Below are positions 50,690 to 59,229 of a stretch of DNA of 64,000 nt, in pieces (the stretch's first letter is position 1; every line of letters starts with the position of its first letter). A program made the translations under genes and the position numbers. Location: NCBI GenBank assembly GCA_964542165.1, contig CAZITQ010000001.1, positions 1 through 64,000 of the forward strand, read 5' to 3'. The notes below the pieces were generated by a model. That model worked only from the letters and a program-made list of their open reading frames with translations. It ran no database searches and was not told the origin of the DNA. Source of the stretch: CAYTBN01 sp964542165. Its GTDB lineage: Bacteria > Myxococcota_A > UBA796 > UBA9615 > CAYRNR01.

Positions 50690-50767
50690 GATCCTTCCGG
50701 CCACCCTGCTCTCCGGATGGCGGATGGGCGGGGGAGGGTGTTGAGGAGGGGTGAGCGGAACCGGCGG

Positions 50768-51589
50768 TCACCCGATTTCCCGGCGCTCGCGCAGCGCCAG
50801 GTAGACCTCCTTGAGGAACAGCAGCCGGTCGCGGTCGCCTTCGAAGACCGGGGGCGGGCGCATGCGCACGGCGAGCCCGTGACTCAGGCCGTGGATGGTG
50901 CGGCGTTCCTGGAACGGGTCGAGCCGGGGGCGGCCGAAGAACTGGGCCAGGACCTGCTCGTGCTCCTCGTCGAAGCCCTCGATGGCGTCCCGGTCCAGGT
51001 GGAATCGGCGCTCGGTCAGCGTGGAGTAGCGTTGATCGCCGAAGGGCAGCCCGGCCGAGGAGCGGGGGCGCTCCCGGACCACCACCGTGCCGGCCATCAT
51101 GTCCCCCAGTCGCTTCTCCTTGCGGTGGGCGATCATCACGACCATGCCCACCAGGTAGGTCTGGGGCAGCATGTCCACCAGTCGCGCCAGGTTGCGCAAC
51201 AGCGACGCGGTGAGGGTGAGGCCGTAGCCGCCGTCCCGGATGACCCGGATACCCAGGGCCCGCTTGCCGATGGTCTGGCCGTTGGTCACCATCTCCAGGA
51301 CCACGTAGTAGCCGAAGTTGACCACGAAGCCCGCCACCAGGGAGATGGCGAACAGGTAGGCCGTGGGCCCACCGCCCCGGGAGAGTTCGTCGGCGGCCGA
51401 CTGGATGTCCGTCTCGTTGATCCACTCCCCCAGCACCCCGAACAGCAACGCCGCGAACAGCAGACCGATCTCGATACTCAGGACGATCATCTGGTCCAGG
51501 AGGCCCGCGAGGATCCGGCTCCCCGGCCCGGCCAACTCGAAGGACAGGGGGACGTCCTCGGGGGTGGCGAAATCGACGGTCGGCCGCAT
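50768..51589 (-). CDS. RDD-family membrane protein
   Basis: 273 residues from ATG 51589 (GAGGA upstream). N-terminal RDD domain: SRILAGLLDQMIVLS with the R..D pattern, two more helices, the GQTIGKRALGIRVI signature, and RKEKRLGDMMAGTVVV. Three or four membrane helices; the last 90 residues are cytosolic and contain many Arg/Asp. RDD proteins are linked to ion or metabolite transport in some species. Head to head with the SpoIIM-like gene, an association seen in many bacteria; the gap is only 52 bases. Converges on the HD-GYP regulator. Confidence 0.88.
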   Translation of the reverse strand: MRPTVDFATPEDVPLSFELAGPGSRILAGLLDQMIVLSIEIGLLFAALLFGVLGEWINETDIQSAADELSRGGGPTAYLFAISLVAGFVVNFGYYVVLEMVTNGQTIGKRALGIRVIRDGGYGLTLTASLLRNLARLVDMLPQTYLVGMVVMIAHRKEKRLGDMMAGTVVVRERPRSSAGLPFGDQRYSTLTERRFHLDRDAIEGFDEEHEQVLAQFFGRPRLDPFQERRTIHGLSHGLAVRMRPPPVFEGDRDRLLFLKEVYLALRERREIG

Positions 51590-51619
51590 CGTCGTCCTCG
51601 GGTTGCGAAGGCGGGCGGA

Positions 51620-51628
51620 TGCTATCAT
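51620..51628 (+). promoter_or_regulatory. Extended -10 element TGCTATCAT
   Basis: TATCAT differs from TATAAT at one base and has the TGN extension. It ends 13 bases before ATG 51642 and covers the alternative ATG at 51627, arguing against that start. Confidence 0.45.
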
Positions 51629-51641
51629 GCGCCGGCATTCG

Positions 51642-52643
51642 ATGGGCGACCCCTACCAGAAGCATCGGCCGGTGTGGAACGAGCTCGAGCGGCTCCTGGC
51701 CACGGCACACACCCGCGGTTTGACCCGTCTCGACTTCGAGGAGACCGAGCGCCTCGGCGCCACGTACCGCCTGGTGACCGCCCACCTGGCCCGCTACCGC
51801 CAGGAGGGGCGGGATCCGGACATCGTCGCCTACCTCAACGACCTGGCGATCCGCGCCCACGGCACCCTCTACCGGCCCACGCGGGATCGCGTCGATCCGG
51901 TGGGATTCTATCGGCGGCGCTTTCCCCGGGTGTTCCGGGCCACCTGGCGCTACCAGGCCGCGGTCTGGGCCCTGATGCTGGGGGCGGCGGCGGTGGCCTT
52001 TCTCGCGGTCCAGATCGACGCCGAGCTGGCCTACTCCCTGGTACCGGCCGGGTTCTACCCGCGGGACGCTCTCCACGCCCTGATCCTCGACCGGGCGGCC
52101 CAGGACGCCCTGCTGACCAGCGGCCGAGACACCCTGGCGGGTGAGAAGACCCTGTTCGCGTCCTACCTGATGACCCACAACACCAAGGTGGGTCTGCTGG
52201 CCTTCGCTTCGGGCATCCTGGCCACCGTGCCCACGGTCCTGCTCGTCCTGTACAACGGCATCATGCTGGGCGCGTTCTCGTCGGTGTTCTTCGGCGAGGG
52301 AGGGTTGCACCCCCTCTTCCTCCCCTGGTTGCTGCCCCACGGAGTCACCGAACTGGCGGCCATCAACATCTCCTGCGCCGCCGGACTCTACATGGGCATC
52401 GGCGTGATCGACCCGGGTCGCCTCCCGCGCGCGGACGCGATCCGGATCCGCGCCCGCGTCGCGCTGGCGCTGATGATGGGAACCCTGCCTATGTACGTCG
52501 CCGCAGGGTTGATCGAGAGCTTCCTGCGCCAGTCGGAGCTGGGGAGCCTGCCGCGGCTGCTGTTCGCCGCGGTCACCGCCGCCCTGTGGGTGGCCTACTT
52601 CGGCTGGGCGGGCCGCGTCCGGTCCGAGCGGAGGGACCCATGA
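51642..52643 (+). CDS. SpoIIM/DUF95-family membrane protein
   Basis: 333 residues. Begins with the KHRPVWNELERLL helix typical of this family, RYR..., then five or six membrane helices with the conserved NNTKVGLLAFASGIL and PHGVTELAAI signatures. Family members are related to the sporulation protein SpoIIM but occur widely in non-spore-formers next to RDD proteins; biochemical role unknown. ATG 51642 preferred over 51627 because a -10-like box covers the latter. Overlaps the next gene by 4 bases (ATGA). Confidence 0.87.
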   Translation: MGDPYQKHRPVWNELERLLATAHTRGLTRLDFEETERLGATYRLVTAHLARYRQEGRDPDIVAYLNDLAIRAHGTLYRPTRDRVDPVGFYRRRFPRVFRATWRYQAAVWALMLGAAAVAFLAVQIDAELAYSLVPAGFYPRDALHALILDRAAQDALLTSGRDTLAGEKTLFASYLMTHNTKVGLLAFASGILATVPTVLLVLYNGIMLGAFSSVFFGEGGLHPLFLPWLLPHGVTELAAINISCAAGLYMGIGVIDPGRLPRADAIRIRARVALALMMGTLPMYVAAGLIESFLRQSELGSLPRLLFAAVTAALWVAYFGWAGRVRSERRDP

Positions 52644-54022
52644 TCAGACGCTGGCGCACCGTCCTGCTCGCGGCCCTGCTGGGGCTCGCCACCGTCCTGG
52701 GAACGGTCGCACAGGCCGCCCCTGGGAAGGCCCGGCGCCTGGTGGTCGAGGCGGGTCGATTCACCGTGGCCGCAGATCGGGCCGGGGGTCGGGCCCCCGA
52801 GATCGCCCGGCAGCTGGTGGCCCAGGACCTCCTGCTGTCCGGCTGGCTCACGGTCCCGCGGGCGCAGCTCCAGCAGCCGGTGACCCTGCTGTACCTGCAC
52901 CGGACCCGCGGCCTCGACCGCAAGCTCCCCTTCCGCGGCGACCGCATCGGCCACGAGGTCCTGGTCCCCACCGACCTGCGGCTGTGGGCGGTCGTGTCGG
53001 AAGAGACCGGCCTGGAGGACCTGCGACCGGCCACGATCCAGATCGCCGAGTACGGTCTCTTCCAGATCGCGGGCGAGCTGCCTCCCTGGCTCCGGTCCGG
53101 GATGTACGAGCTGATGGCACGCCTGCAGGTGGTGGAGGGGCAGGTCTGGCTCACCGAACCCTCCTTCCCTGCGCTGCAGGCCGCCGGCGCGGTCCGCGCC
53201 CCCCTCGCGGAGGCCGCGGAGACCGGCTGGAGCCGATACCAGTCGCCCCGGCGCTGGTACACCTCGATCCTGGCCGTGGGCTACCTCTTCGACGAGGACC
53301 CCGCCGCTCTTTCCCGGGCCCTGGCCGATCCGACCTCCTTCGACCTGGACGAGGAGGTGGATCACGCCCGATTCGAGGCCTGGGTCGAGGCCGCCGTGAT
53401 CCCGGGGGACCGGCCACCCCAGGTGCTGGCCCAGGAGCTCCCGGTCGCCGTGGAGAGCGCCGAGCTGGACGACGATCGGCTCGCGGCCATGCTCGTGGAC
53501 CTGTCCCTGGTCCACAAGCGTGGACCCCGGGCGTTCCGTCTGAGTACCGGGTCCCTGGACCCCGCCGCGGCCGAGGCGCTCTCGCTGCGCGCCAACGCCG
53601 AGGCGCTCTCCTGCGGCGCGCTCTGGGAGTCCCCGGTCCCGGAGCACCGCTACCTGCTCGGTCTGTGCCTGGCGGGCCGATCGCCCCACGCCGCCGAGGA
53701 GGTCCTGCGCGAGCTCTTCCGGGCGGAGGCCGGCATCCCCCGCGCGGCTCTCCAGGCGGCGGCGATGGCGCTGCGGAGCGGGGACCGGGACGGCTCGGCC
53801 GCTCCGCTGGTCGAGCAGGCCCTGGCGGTCGCACCCGCGGACGCGGACGCCCAGCTCCTGTGGTCGGTGCTCCGGGCCCGCGACGGCCACTGCACCGGCT
53901 GGGAGGAGGCCGCGCCGGGTCGGCTGACCGCCCCCTGGGACGCGCTGCCCTACGCACTCGGTCCCGTCGAGGCGTCCCGGGACGCCTTCGTCCGCGAGGT
54001 CCTCGAGTGCACCTCAGAGTGA
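52640..54022 (+). CDS. Secreted protein of unknown family, coupled to the SpoIIM-like gene
   Basis: 460 residues. ATG overlaps the SpoIIM stop (ATGA) with GGAGGG before it. Signal peptide with cleavage near AQA-A (residue 26). The N-terminal half resembles gluzincin-like or DUF4129-adjacent secreted domains (LPPWLRSGMYELMARLQVVEGQVW is similar to peptidase MA-like regions) but the HExxH of such peptidases is absent. The C-terminal third is helical, TPR/HEAT-like. An envelope role with its operon partner is likely. Ends overlapping the convergent lipoprotein gene by 9 bases. Confidence 0.65.
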   Translation: MIRRWRTVLLAALLGLATVLGTVAQAAPGKARRLVVEAGRFTVAADRAGGRAPEIARQLVAQDLLLSGWLTVPRAQLQQPVTLLYLHRTRGLDRKLPFRGDRIGHEVLVPTDLRLWAVVSEETGLEDLRPATIQIAEYGLFQIAGELPPWLRSGMYELMARLQVVEGQVWLTEPSFPALQAAGAVRAPLAEAAETGWSRYQSPRRWYTSILAVGYLFDEDPAALSRALADPTSFDLDEEVDHARFEAWVEAAVIPGDRPPQVLAQELPVAVESAELDDDRLAAMLVDLSLVHKRGPRAFRLSTGSLDPAAAEALSLRANAEALSCGALWESPVPEHRYLLGLCLAGRSPHAAEEVLRELFRAEAGIPRAALQAAAMALRSGDRDGSAAPLVEQALAVAPADADAQLLWSVLRARDGHCTGWEEAAPGRLTAPWDALPYALGPVEASRDAFVREVLECTSE

Positions 54023-56272
54023 GAGGGTGAGTACGAATGGGCCACCGTGGCCCTCGTGGATCCCGTCGACCACCAGGTAGTACGTGCCCTCCGCCGGAGC
54101 GCTGAAGAACAGCGTCTCCTCCTCGTCCGTCCGGTCGTCGACACCGGCGAGGCAGGCACCGGCCGGTTCCAGGGGATCGTCGGACAGGTAGAGCACCGCG
54201 TCCTGCACGCCGGGTGCGTAGACCACGTTGGCCGTGAGCGACTGACCGGCCTGGAGGGGCAGCGCGACGACGGCGTCGGACCCCGCCGCTTCACTCCCCG
54301 TACAGGTGATGGAATCCCGCCAGTCGTCGGTAAAATCGCTCCCGTCACCCACCAACGCGGTGGATTCGGTCACCAACGGTGCCTCGCCGGCACCGTCCGC
54401 GGGCCGCTCCCCCAAAGAGACGGTCAGCGACTCCGTCCAGCTCAGGCTGCCCGAGCCGAGGACCAGCTCCAGCCCGTGGGAGTGGGTGGTCGAGGCGGCG
54501 GGTTCTGCACTCACCAGCAGGTCGGCACTCCAGGTGCTGTCACCGGAGGCCAGGTCCCCCAGGGAGAACACGGACTCGTCCGCCACCAGGTCTGACGAGG
54601 AGGTGGACAGACCGCCGTTGACGCCCGTAGCGGGCACGTTTCCCCGGTTGTGTACGAGCACCCGCAGGGCCCAGGTCTCGCCGGGGTCGACCCACGGGTC
54701 CCCGTCGCCCGACACCTCGGCCCACTCGGTCCCGGTCAGCGCGAGCCAGGGCTGGGCCACGCAGTCCACCAGACCCAGGGCGTCCCGATCGTCGGGATCG
54801 TCCGGGGCGTGGTCCAGCTCGATGCCGGCGGGATCCACGGCCACCGCGTGCAGCAGGGCGAAGGTCGGCCGATCGATCTGGGCCAGTTCCACTCCGAACG
54901 CCGCGTGGTTGCTGCCCGGCGCGAAGTCCAGGGTCGCCAGGGCTTCGCCGCGGACCCACGCGCCGTCCTCGGCCCGGTAGTGGGCGCCGGTGAATCCGCC
55001 GGTGACCGCGTCGTAGGTGGACAGCAGGTGGTCCGGGATCCCGTCTTGGTCCACGTCCAGGAGCACGTCGACCTCCTGGTCCCCGCCGTGGCTCCCGTGA
55101 CTGCTCACCCGCACCTGCAGCTCCGTCCAGGTGACGGCGTAGGACACGCCGGAGATATCGAACGCCCCCCCCACGTCGTCGGCGTCGCTGAGCAGGTCGG
55201 TGGTGGGGATCTGGGCCGGGTACTCCACCCGCAGCGGAGGCAGGACGAGGTCCTGGATCGGGCCGTCATCGTCCATCAGCGACAGGGTCAGCTCGAGCAC
55301 CTGCCCCGCGCTGGCCGACGGGTCGATGGAGAAGGTGAACGGGGTGTCCGACGAGACCACGTCGCCCATGACCAGGGGATTACCGCCATCGAACCAGGCC
55401 CCGGAATCGACCAACTCGACCGCCGCCGTGGAGCCGGGCGAGAGGACCAGCTCGCCGGTCAGCAGCGGGCCCGTGTCCGGCCCGCAGCCGTCGTTGTGGA
55501 TCGTGGGGGTCAGGCCCACCGTCTCCCCGGGCTCGAGGATGCCGTCCCCGTCCCCGCCGATGGCGTCGTCGACCGCGATCCCGTCGAGGGAGAGGAGAAG
55601 GACGTCGGTCAGCTGGAAGTCGGCCCAGTGGCCGGAGGTCCACAGGGTGTCGGGGGCCGCGTCACCCGCACCGCTGGCGTCGACCACCTCCACGCCTCCC
55701 CGCAGCCGGCAGCCCCGGAGTTCGGTGTCCGACAGGTTCACTCCGACGGCGAGGGAGTAGGCCGTGTCGACGTCCATCACCAGCGACGACGGCGCGTCCA
55801 GATGGGTCCAGATGGCCAGCTCGTCGGTGGTGGTCCACAGCTGGGTCGGGCCGGGGACGGGCGAGACGTTGTCGTGGACCAGGCAGTAGGCGCGCTCCTC
55901 GTCCCGGAGGTACATGCGCACGGTCAGGTCCGGATCGTCGTCGTCGAAGGGTACCCAGCTCCACATCCGCAGGGCCAGGTCCCCTCCGTCGCGGCGGAAC
56001 TGGTAACGCATGACGTCCGCGCCCGGGTGGAGGCTGTCCCCCTCGGGATCGGCGTCCTCGAACACGTCCTCCCAGTCGGTTTCGGTGGAGTCGTCGTCGG
56101 CGGGGGTGTCGTCGTCGTCGGCGACGTCGTCGTCGTCGAAGTCGTCGTCGTCCGGGGTGACGTCGTCGTCCCCGATCCCACCGCACTCCACACCCGCGAG
56201 CAGGGGGACGAGCGCCAAAAAGCCCAGGAGCTGGACGGTGACGCGCACCCTGCGGCGGCTCTCCTCGACCAT
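54014..56272 (-). CDS. Large secreted protein with Asp-rich tether and PPC-like ending
   Basis: 752 residues from ATG 56272 with GAGGAG upstream. Hydrophobic segment then AGVECGG: a Cys with an unusual lipobox (Glu at -1), so lipidation is uncertain. Residues 35-61 are an Asp-rich tether like those of two other genes here. The mature part is a chain of beta-sandwich domains with repeated 'DGDGxxEPGE' and 'DxxGLPDHLL' acidic loops, and CARDB-like segments (WALRVLVHNRGNVPATGV). The last 100 residues end ...GTYYLVVDG...FVLTLSL, typical of a pre-peptidase C-terminal (PPC) domain. Surface structural protein; ligand unknown. Confidence 0.75.
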   Translation of the reverse strand: MVEESRRRVRVTVQLLGFLALVPLLAGVECGGIGDDDVTPDDDDFDDDDVADDDDTPADDDSTETDWEDVFEDADPEGDSLHPGADVMRYQFRRDGGDLALRMWSWVPFDDDDPDLTVRMYLRDEERAYCLVHDNVSPVPGPTQLWTTTDELAIWTHLDAPSSLVMDVDTAYSLAVGVNLSDTELRGCRLRGGVEVVDASGAGDAAPDTLWTSGHWADFQLTDVLLLSLDGIAVDDAIGGDGDGILEPGETVGLTPTIHNDGCGPDTGPLLTGELVLSPGSTAAVELVDSGAWFDGGNPLVMGDVVSSDTPFTFSIDPSASAGQVLELTLSLMDDDGPIQDLVLPPLRVEYPAQIPTTDLLSDADDVGGAFDISGVSYAVTWTELQVRVSSHGSHGGDQEVDVLLDVDQDGIPDHLLSTYDAVTGGFTGAHYRAEDGAWVRGEALATLDFAPGSNHAAFGVELAQIDRPTFALLHAVAVDPAGIELDHAPDDPDDRDALGLVDCVAQPWLALTGTEWAEVSGDGDPWVDPGETWALRVLVHNRGNVPATGVNGGLSTSSSDLVADESVFSLGDLASGDSTWSADLLVSAEPAASTTHSHGLELVLGSGSLSWTESLTVSLGERPADGAGEAPLVTESTALVGDGSDFTDDWRDSITCTGSEAAGSDAVVALPLQAGQSLTANVVYAPGVQDAVLYLSDDPLEPAGACLAGVDDRTDEEETLFFSAPAEGTYYLVVDGIHEGHGGPFVLTLSL

Positions 56273-56306
56273 GTCCTCCGTCTCCTCTCCGTGCCCGACA
56301 CACCGC

Positions 56307-57857
56307 TCAGGGCGGCGTGCTCTGGCCGCTGGCGTCGTCGCCCCAGCAGAACACCCTGCCGTCGGTGGCCACGCCACACCCGTGACGGGCCCCGGCACCC
56401 AGCTGGGTGAGGGTGACCTGGGGCGGGCTGGACTGGCCCAACCCGTCATCGCCCCAGCAGCCGACGGTCCCATCGCTGCGCAGGGCACAGCTGTGGTAGA
56501 CCCCGGCGACCACCTGGGTCACCCCGTCCGCGGGCGCCTCGCACTGCCCCTGGTCCATGCCGCCGCAACCCCAACAGCTCGGGGTGCCGGCCTCGGTCAC
56601 ACCGCAGGTGTGAAACGAGCCGGCGGCCAGCTGGCTGAACGTGTCCGGGGGGGGGGTCGTCTGACCCGCGTCCCCGTCGCCCCAGCAGCTCGCCGCGCCG
56701 ACCTCGTCCAGGGCGCAGCCATGGGCACGCCCCAGATCGAATGCAACGAACGTGCCGGGTGGCGGCGCAACCTGTCCCAGGTCGTCATCACCCCAGCAGA
56801 GCAGCCCACCGCCGGGGGTCAGGCCGCAGGTGACGTGGGTCCCCGCACCGAGCTGTACGAAGGACAGGGTGAGGGGGAAGGTCGGCGGCTGGGATTCGCC
56901 CTCGTCGTCGGAACCCCAGCAGGTGACGTCGCCCGCGGACACCGCGCAGCTGTGCTCGTCCCCCGCCACCACCGCGTCGTAGGTGCCCGGCGGGGCGTCG
57001 CACTGGCCGCGGTCCGTACCGACGCCCTCGCAGCCCCAGCAGGTCACCCCACCCTGCCCGTCCAGTCCGCAGCTGTGGTGGTTCCCCGCGGCCACCGCCA
57101 CCCATCCCCCGGCGGTGGACACCTGGGGGTGACAGTCGCTGTCCCAGTCATCCACGGACCCGTCGCAGTCGTTGTCGCCGTCGTCCCCGCAGATCTCGGG
57201 CTGGCCCGGCGCCACCGCCGGATCGCCGTCGTCGCAATCGGGAGGCTCGTCGCAGGTGGTCACCCCGTCCCCGTCCGCGTCCAGGACGTTGAGGTCCGGG
57301 TCGGAGTCGTCGCAGTCGTCGATCCCGGCGCAGCCTCCGTCGCCGTCGGCGTCGACGCACTCCTGACCGTCGCAGTCGTTGTCGATCCCGTCGCCGGGGA
57401 CCTCGGGGGCATCCGGGTGCACGGCCGGATCCTCGTCGTCGCAGTCCTCCCCGCCGGAACCCGGGGTGGCGTGGCCGTCCCCGTCCCCGTCCACCCCGTC
57501 GTGACCGTCGCAGTTGAAGTCCACCAGGTCGCCGGCGTTGTCGGCCGCCTCGGGGTGGATGTCGGGGTTGGCGTCGTCGCAGTCGTAGAGTTCCGGCGCG
57601 GCGATCTCCACCAGATCGTCCCCGGGGTAGCCGTCCCCGTCCCCGTCCGTTCCGTCCACCCCGTCACAGTTCTGGTCCCGGTTGTCGGTGAAGGGATCGG
57701 TGGCCCCGGGGTGGGTGTCGGGGGCGTCCGGATCGCAGTCCGCCAGGGAACCGTACCCATCGCCGTCGGGATCCCACGACGCCGGGTACACCGCGGGTAG
57801 GCATCCGCCGGTGACCAGGAGGACCGGCGCGATCAGCAGCGAGCAGCGCGAAACCAA
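56307..57857 (-). CDS. Lipoprotein with MopE-like Asp/Cys repeats and a seven-bladed RCC1-like domain
   Basis: 516 residues from a TTG at 57857 (GGGAGA 9 bases upstream; no ATG available). Lipobox-like LVTGGC. Residues about 30-240 hold five MopE-like repeats of the form DCDD...P..HP...DNDCDG with DGDGDG loops, probably metal binding. Residues about 250-516 are seven ~38-residue RCC1-like repeats, each with a C-x(6-8)-CWG core (HSCGLDGQ, HTCGVTEA, HGCGVATD) and a G-x-x-x-PP end; seven units make a full propeller. Cys pairs suggest disulphides in each blade. Upstream has GGTGGTAGACT. Ends 34 bases before the Asp-tether gene. Confidence 0.85.
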   Translation of the reverse strand: MVSRCSLLIAPVLLVTGGCLPAVYPASWDPDGDGYGSLADCDPDAPDTHPGATDPFTDNRDQNCDGVDGTDGDGDGYPGDDLVEIAAPELYDCDDANPDIHPEAADNAGDLVDFNCDGHDGVDGDGDGHATPGSGGEDCDDEDPAVHPDAPEVPGDGIDNDCDGQECVDADGDGGCAGIDDCDDSDPDLNVLDADGDGVTTCDEPPDCDDGDPAVAPGQPEICGDDGDNDCDGSVDDWDSDCHPQVSTAGGWVAVAAGNHHSCGLDGQGGVTCWGCEGVGTDRGQCDAPPGTYDAVVAGDEHSCAVSAGDVTCWGSDDEGESQPPTFPLTLSFVQLGAGTHVTCGLTPGGGLLCWGDDDLGQVAPPPGTFVAFDLGRAHGCALDEVGAASCWGDGDAGQTTPPPDTFSQLAAGSFHTCGVTEAGTPSCWGCGGMDQGQCEAPADGVTQVVAGVYHSCALRSDGTVGCWGDDGLGQSSPPQVTLTQLGAGARHGCGVATDGRVFCWGDDASGQSTPP

Positions 57858-57878
57858 GGGTGAACGTCTCCCAGGCCG

Positions 57879-57887
57879 AGTCTACCA
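57879..57887 (-). promoter_or_regulatory. Extended -10 element TGGTAGACT
   Basis: Minus strand, 21 bases before the TTG start of the RCC1-like gene. Identical to the element at 31506-31514, including the preceding GG. Confidence 0.4.
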
Positions 57888-57995
57888 CCGTCCACCCCGG
57901 CCAACCCGGGCCACCTCTGACCGCCAGGGCTGGCATGGGGGTGTCAGGGGTGGCAGGACTCGCGCGAATAGGAGTCAGGCGTCAGGCGTCTCGCA

Positions 57996-58011
57996 CCTGG
58001 CACGACCCTTG
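57996..58011 (+). promoter_or_regulatory. Consensus sigma-54 promoter
   Basis: TGGCACG-ACCC-TTGCT matches TGGCACG-N4-TTGCW at every defined base, with the GG and GC doublets 10 bases apart. Transcription would start near 58022, leaving a ~24-base leader that contains the GGAGG site of the gene at 58046. Needs an enhancer-binding activator; one such protein is encoded at 62547-64000, but an activator site was not identified. Confidence 0.75.
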
Positions 58012-58045
58012 CTCGTTGGTCAGGGCAGGAGCCGGAGGTCAGACC

Positions 58046-59134
58046 ATGAATCGCTCGATCGTTCCCATCCTTCTTCTCGCGGGTCTCTCGATGCTCGTCG
58101 GCGCTGGTTGTGCCGGAGACAGGGTCGTGATCAACGACGATATCGTGGCGCCCTTCCTCTTCATCCATCAGCCCGCCCCCGACGGGCTCCACCAGCCGTA
58201 CGTCCGCGGCACCGAGACCCGGATCCACGTGTCGAGTCGATCGTTCTTCGACACCGTCGGCAACTGGTCGGTGGCGAGCTCCGATCCGTCCGTGCTGGAG
58301 ATCACCGAGGTGGACGAGGACCGGCGTTCCCTGGACCTGCACGTGATCGCCCGGGGCGAGGGTTCCTGCCGGCTCACCGTCTTCGACGGCAATGGCGCCG
58401 AGCTGCGCACCGTGGGCGTGGAGGTGCTGCTCCCCGATCGCGCCGTGGTCAAGCCCCACGGTGACATGGCCAGTGATTTCGAGGAGCTGGTGGAGGACAC
58501 CTCCGAGTTCCAGGTGCTCCTGGATGGGACCGCCACCTTCCTGGTCCAGTGGTTCGCCGGCACGGTGCCCCTGTACGGTACCGGCTCGCTCTCGGTCATG
58601 GTGAACGCCGAGTCCCTGGACGCCCGGGCCCGGCGGACCTCGCTGTTCGAGGAGCGCGAGTACCTGGAGGTGACCCCCGAAGAGGTGGGCGAGTTCGAGG
58701 TCCTGCTGTTCGCCGACGGCGTGGAGATCGACGAGGTCGACATCCAGGTCCTCGAGGACCAGGACATCGACCAGATCCGCATCTATTCCGAGGGCGAGGA
58801 GGACGCCTCGCCGGGGCAGACCCTGCACCTGCTGGCCCACGCCGAAGACGACGACGGCCGCCCGATCTACGGCGCCGCCTTCGACTGGCGGTTCGACGGC
58901 AGCCACGAGCCCGGTGAGGGCGATCTGTACGTCTACGAGTTCGATCCCCGCGAGGAGCACACGATCAAGGTCGAGTACGACGAGCTGGACGACTTCGTCG
59001 AGATCCACGGCAGCGAGGGCGAGGTGGCCTCGACCACCTCCATCGGCTGCAACGCCGGCGGCTCCGGCAACGCCGCCATCCCCGCCACCGCCCTCCTCCT
59101 GGCCCTGCTCGCCGGCCTCCGCCGCCGGCACTGA
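58046..59134 (+). CDS. MYXO-CTERM-like surface protein behind a sigma-54 promoter
   Basis: 362 residues from ATG 58046 with GGAGG 8 bases upstream. N-terminal signal with VGAGC (possible lipobox, Cys22). The mature part is beta-rich (Ig-like folds). The C-terminus is IGCNAGG, then a hydrophobic helix (PATALLLALLAGL), then RRRH: the Cys-helix-Arg tripartite plan of MYXO-CTERM sorting signals, cleaved by myxosortases in Myxococcus relatives. Having both an N-terminal lipobox and a C-terminal sorting tail would anchor both ends. Expression is probably sigma-54 dependent. Confidence 0.8.
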   Translation: MNRSIVPILLLAGLSMLVGAGCAGDRVVINDDIVAPFLFIHQPAPDGLHQPYVRGTETRIHVSSRSFFDTVGNWSVASSDPSVLEITEVDEDRRSLDLHVIARGEGSCRLTVFDGNGAELRTVGVEVLLPDRAVVKPHGDMASDFEELVEDTSEFQVLLDGTATFLVQWFAGTVPLYGTGSLSVMVNAESLDARARRTSLFEEREYLEVTPEEVGEFEVLLFADGVEIDEVDIQVLEDQDIDQIRIYSEGEEDASPGQTLHLLAHAEDDDGRPIYGAAFDWRFDGSHEPGEGDLYVYEFDPREEHTIKVEYDELDDFVEIHGSEGEVASTTSIGCNAGGSGNAAIPATALLLALLAGLRRRH

Positions 59135-59214
59135 CCCGACGCACCCTCCCGATCCGCCTTCCGTCGACCGGGCGTCCGGGCCCGGTTCCGCCCGCGCCCG
59201 CTTCGTAGCCCCGT

Positions 59215-59223
59215 TGCTATACT
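59215..59223 (+). promoter_or_regulatory. Extended -10 element TGCTATACT
   Basis: TATACT matches TATAAT at five positions and has the TGN extension. Six bases separate it from the GTG at 59230, so transcription would begin at or next to the start codon. Confidence 0.5.
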
Positions 59224-59229
59224 CCTTCC

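Noticed and set aside
50690..50767. Imperfect hairpin (TCCGGCCA/TGGCGGA) between convergent genes as a terminator
   Set aside because: Short arms, a bulge and no T-tract; too weak to list.
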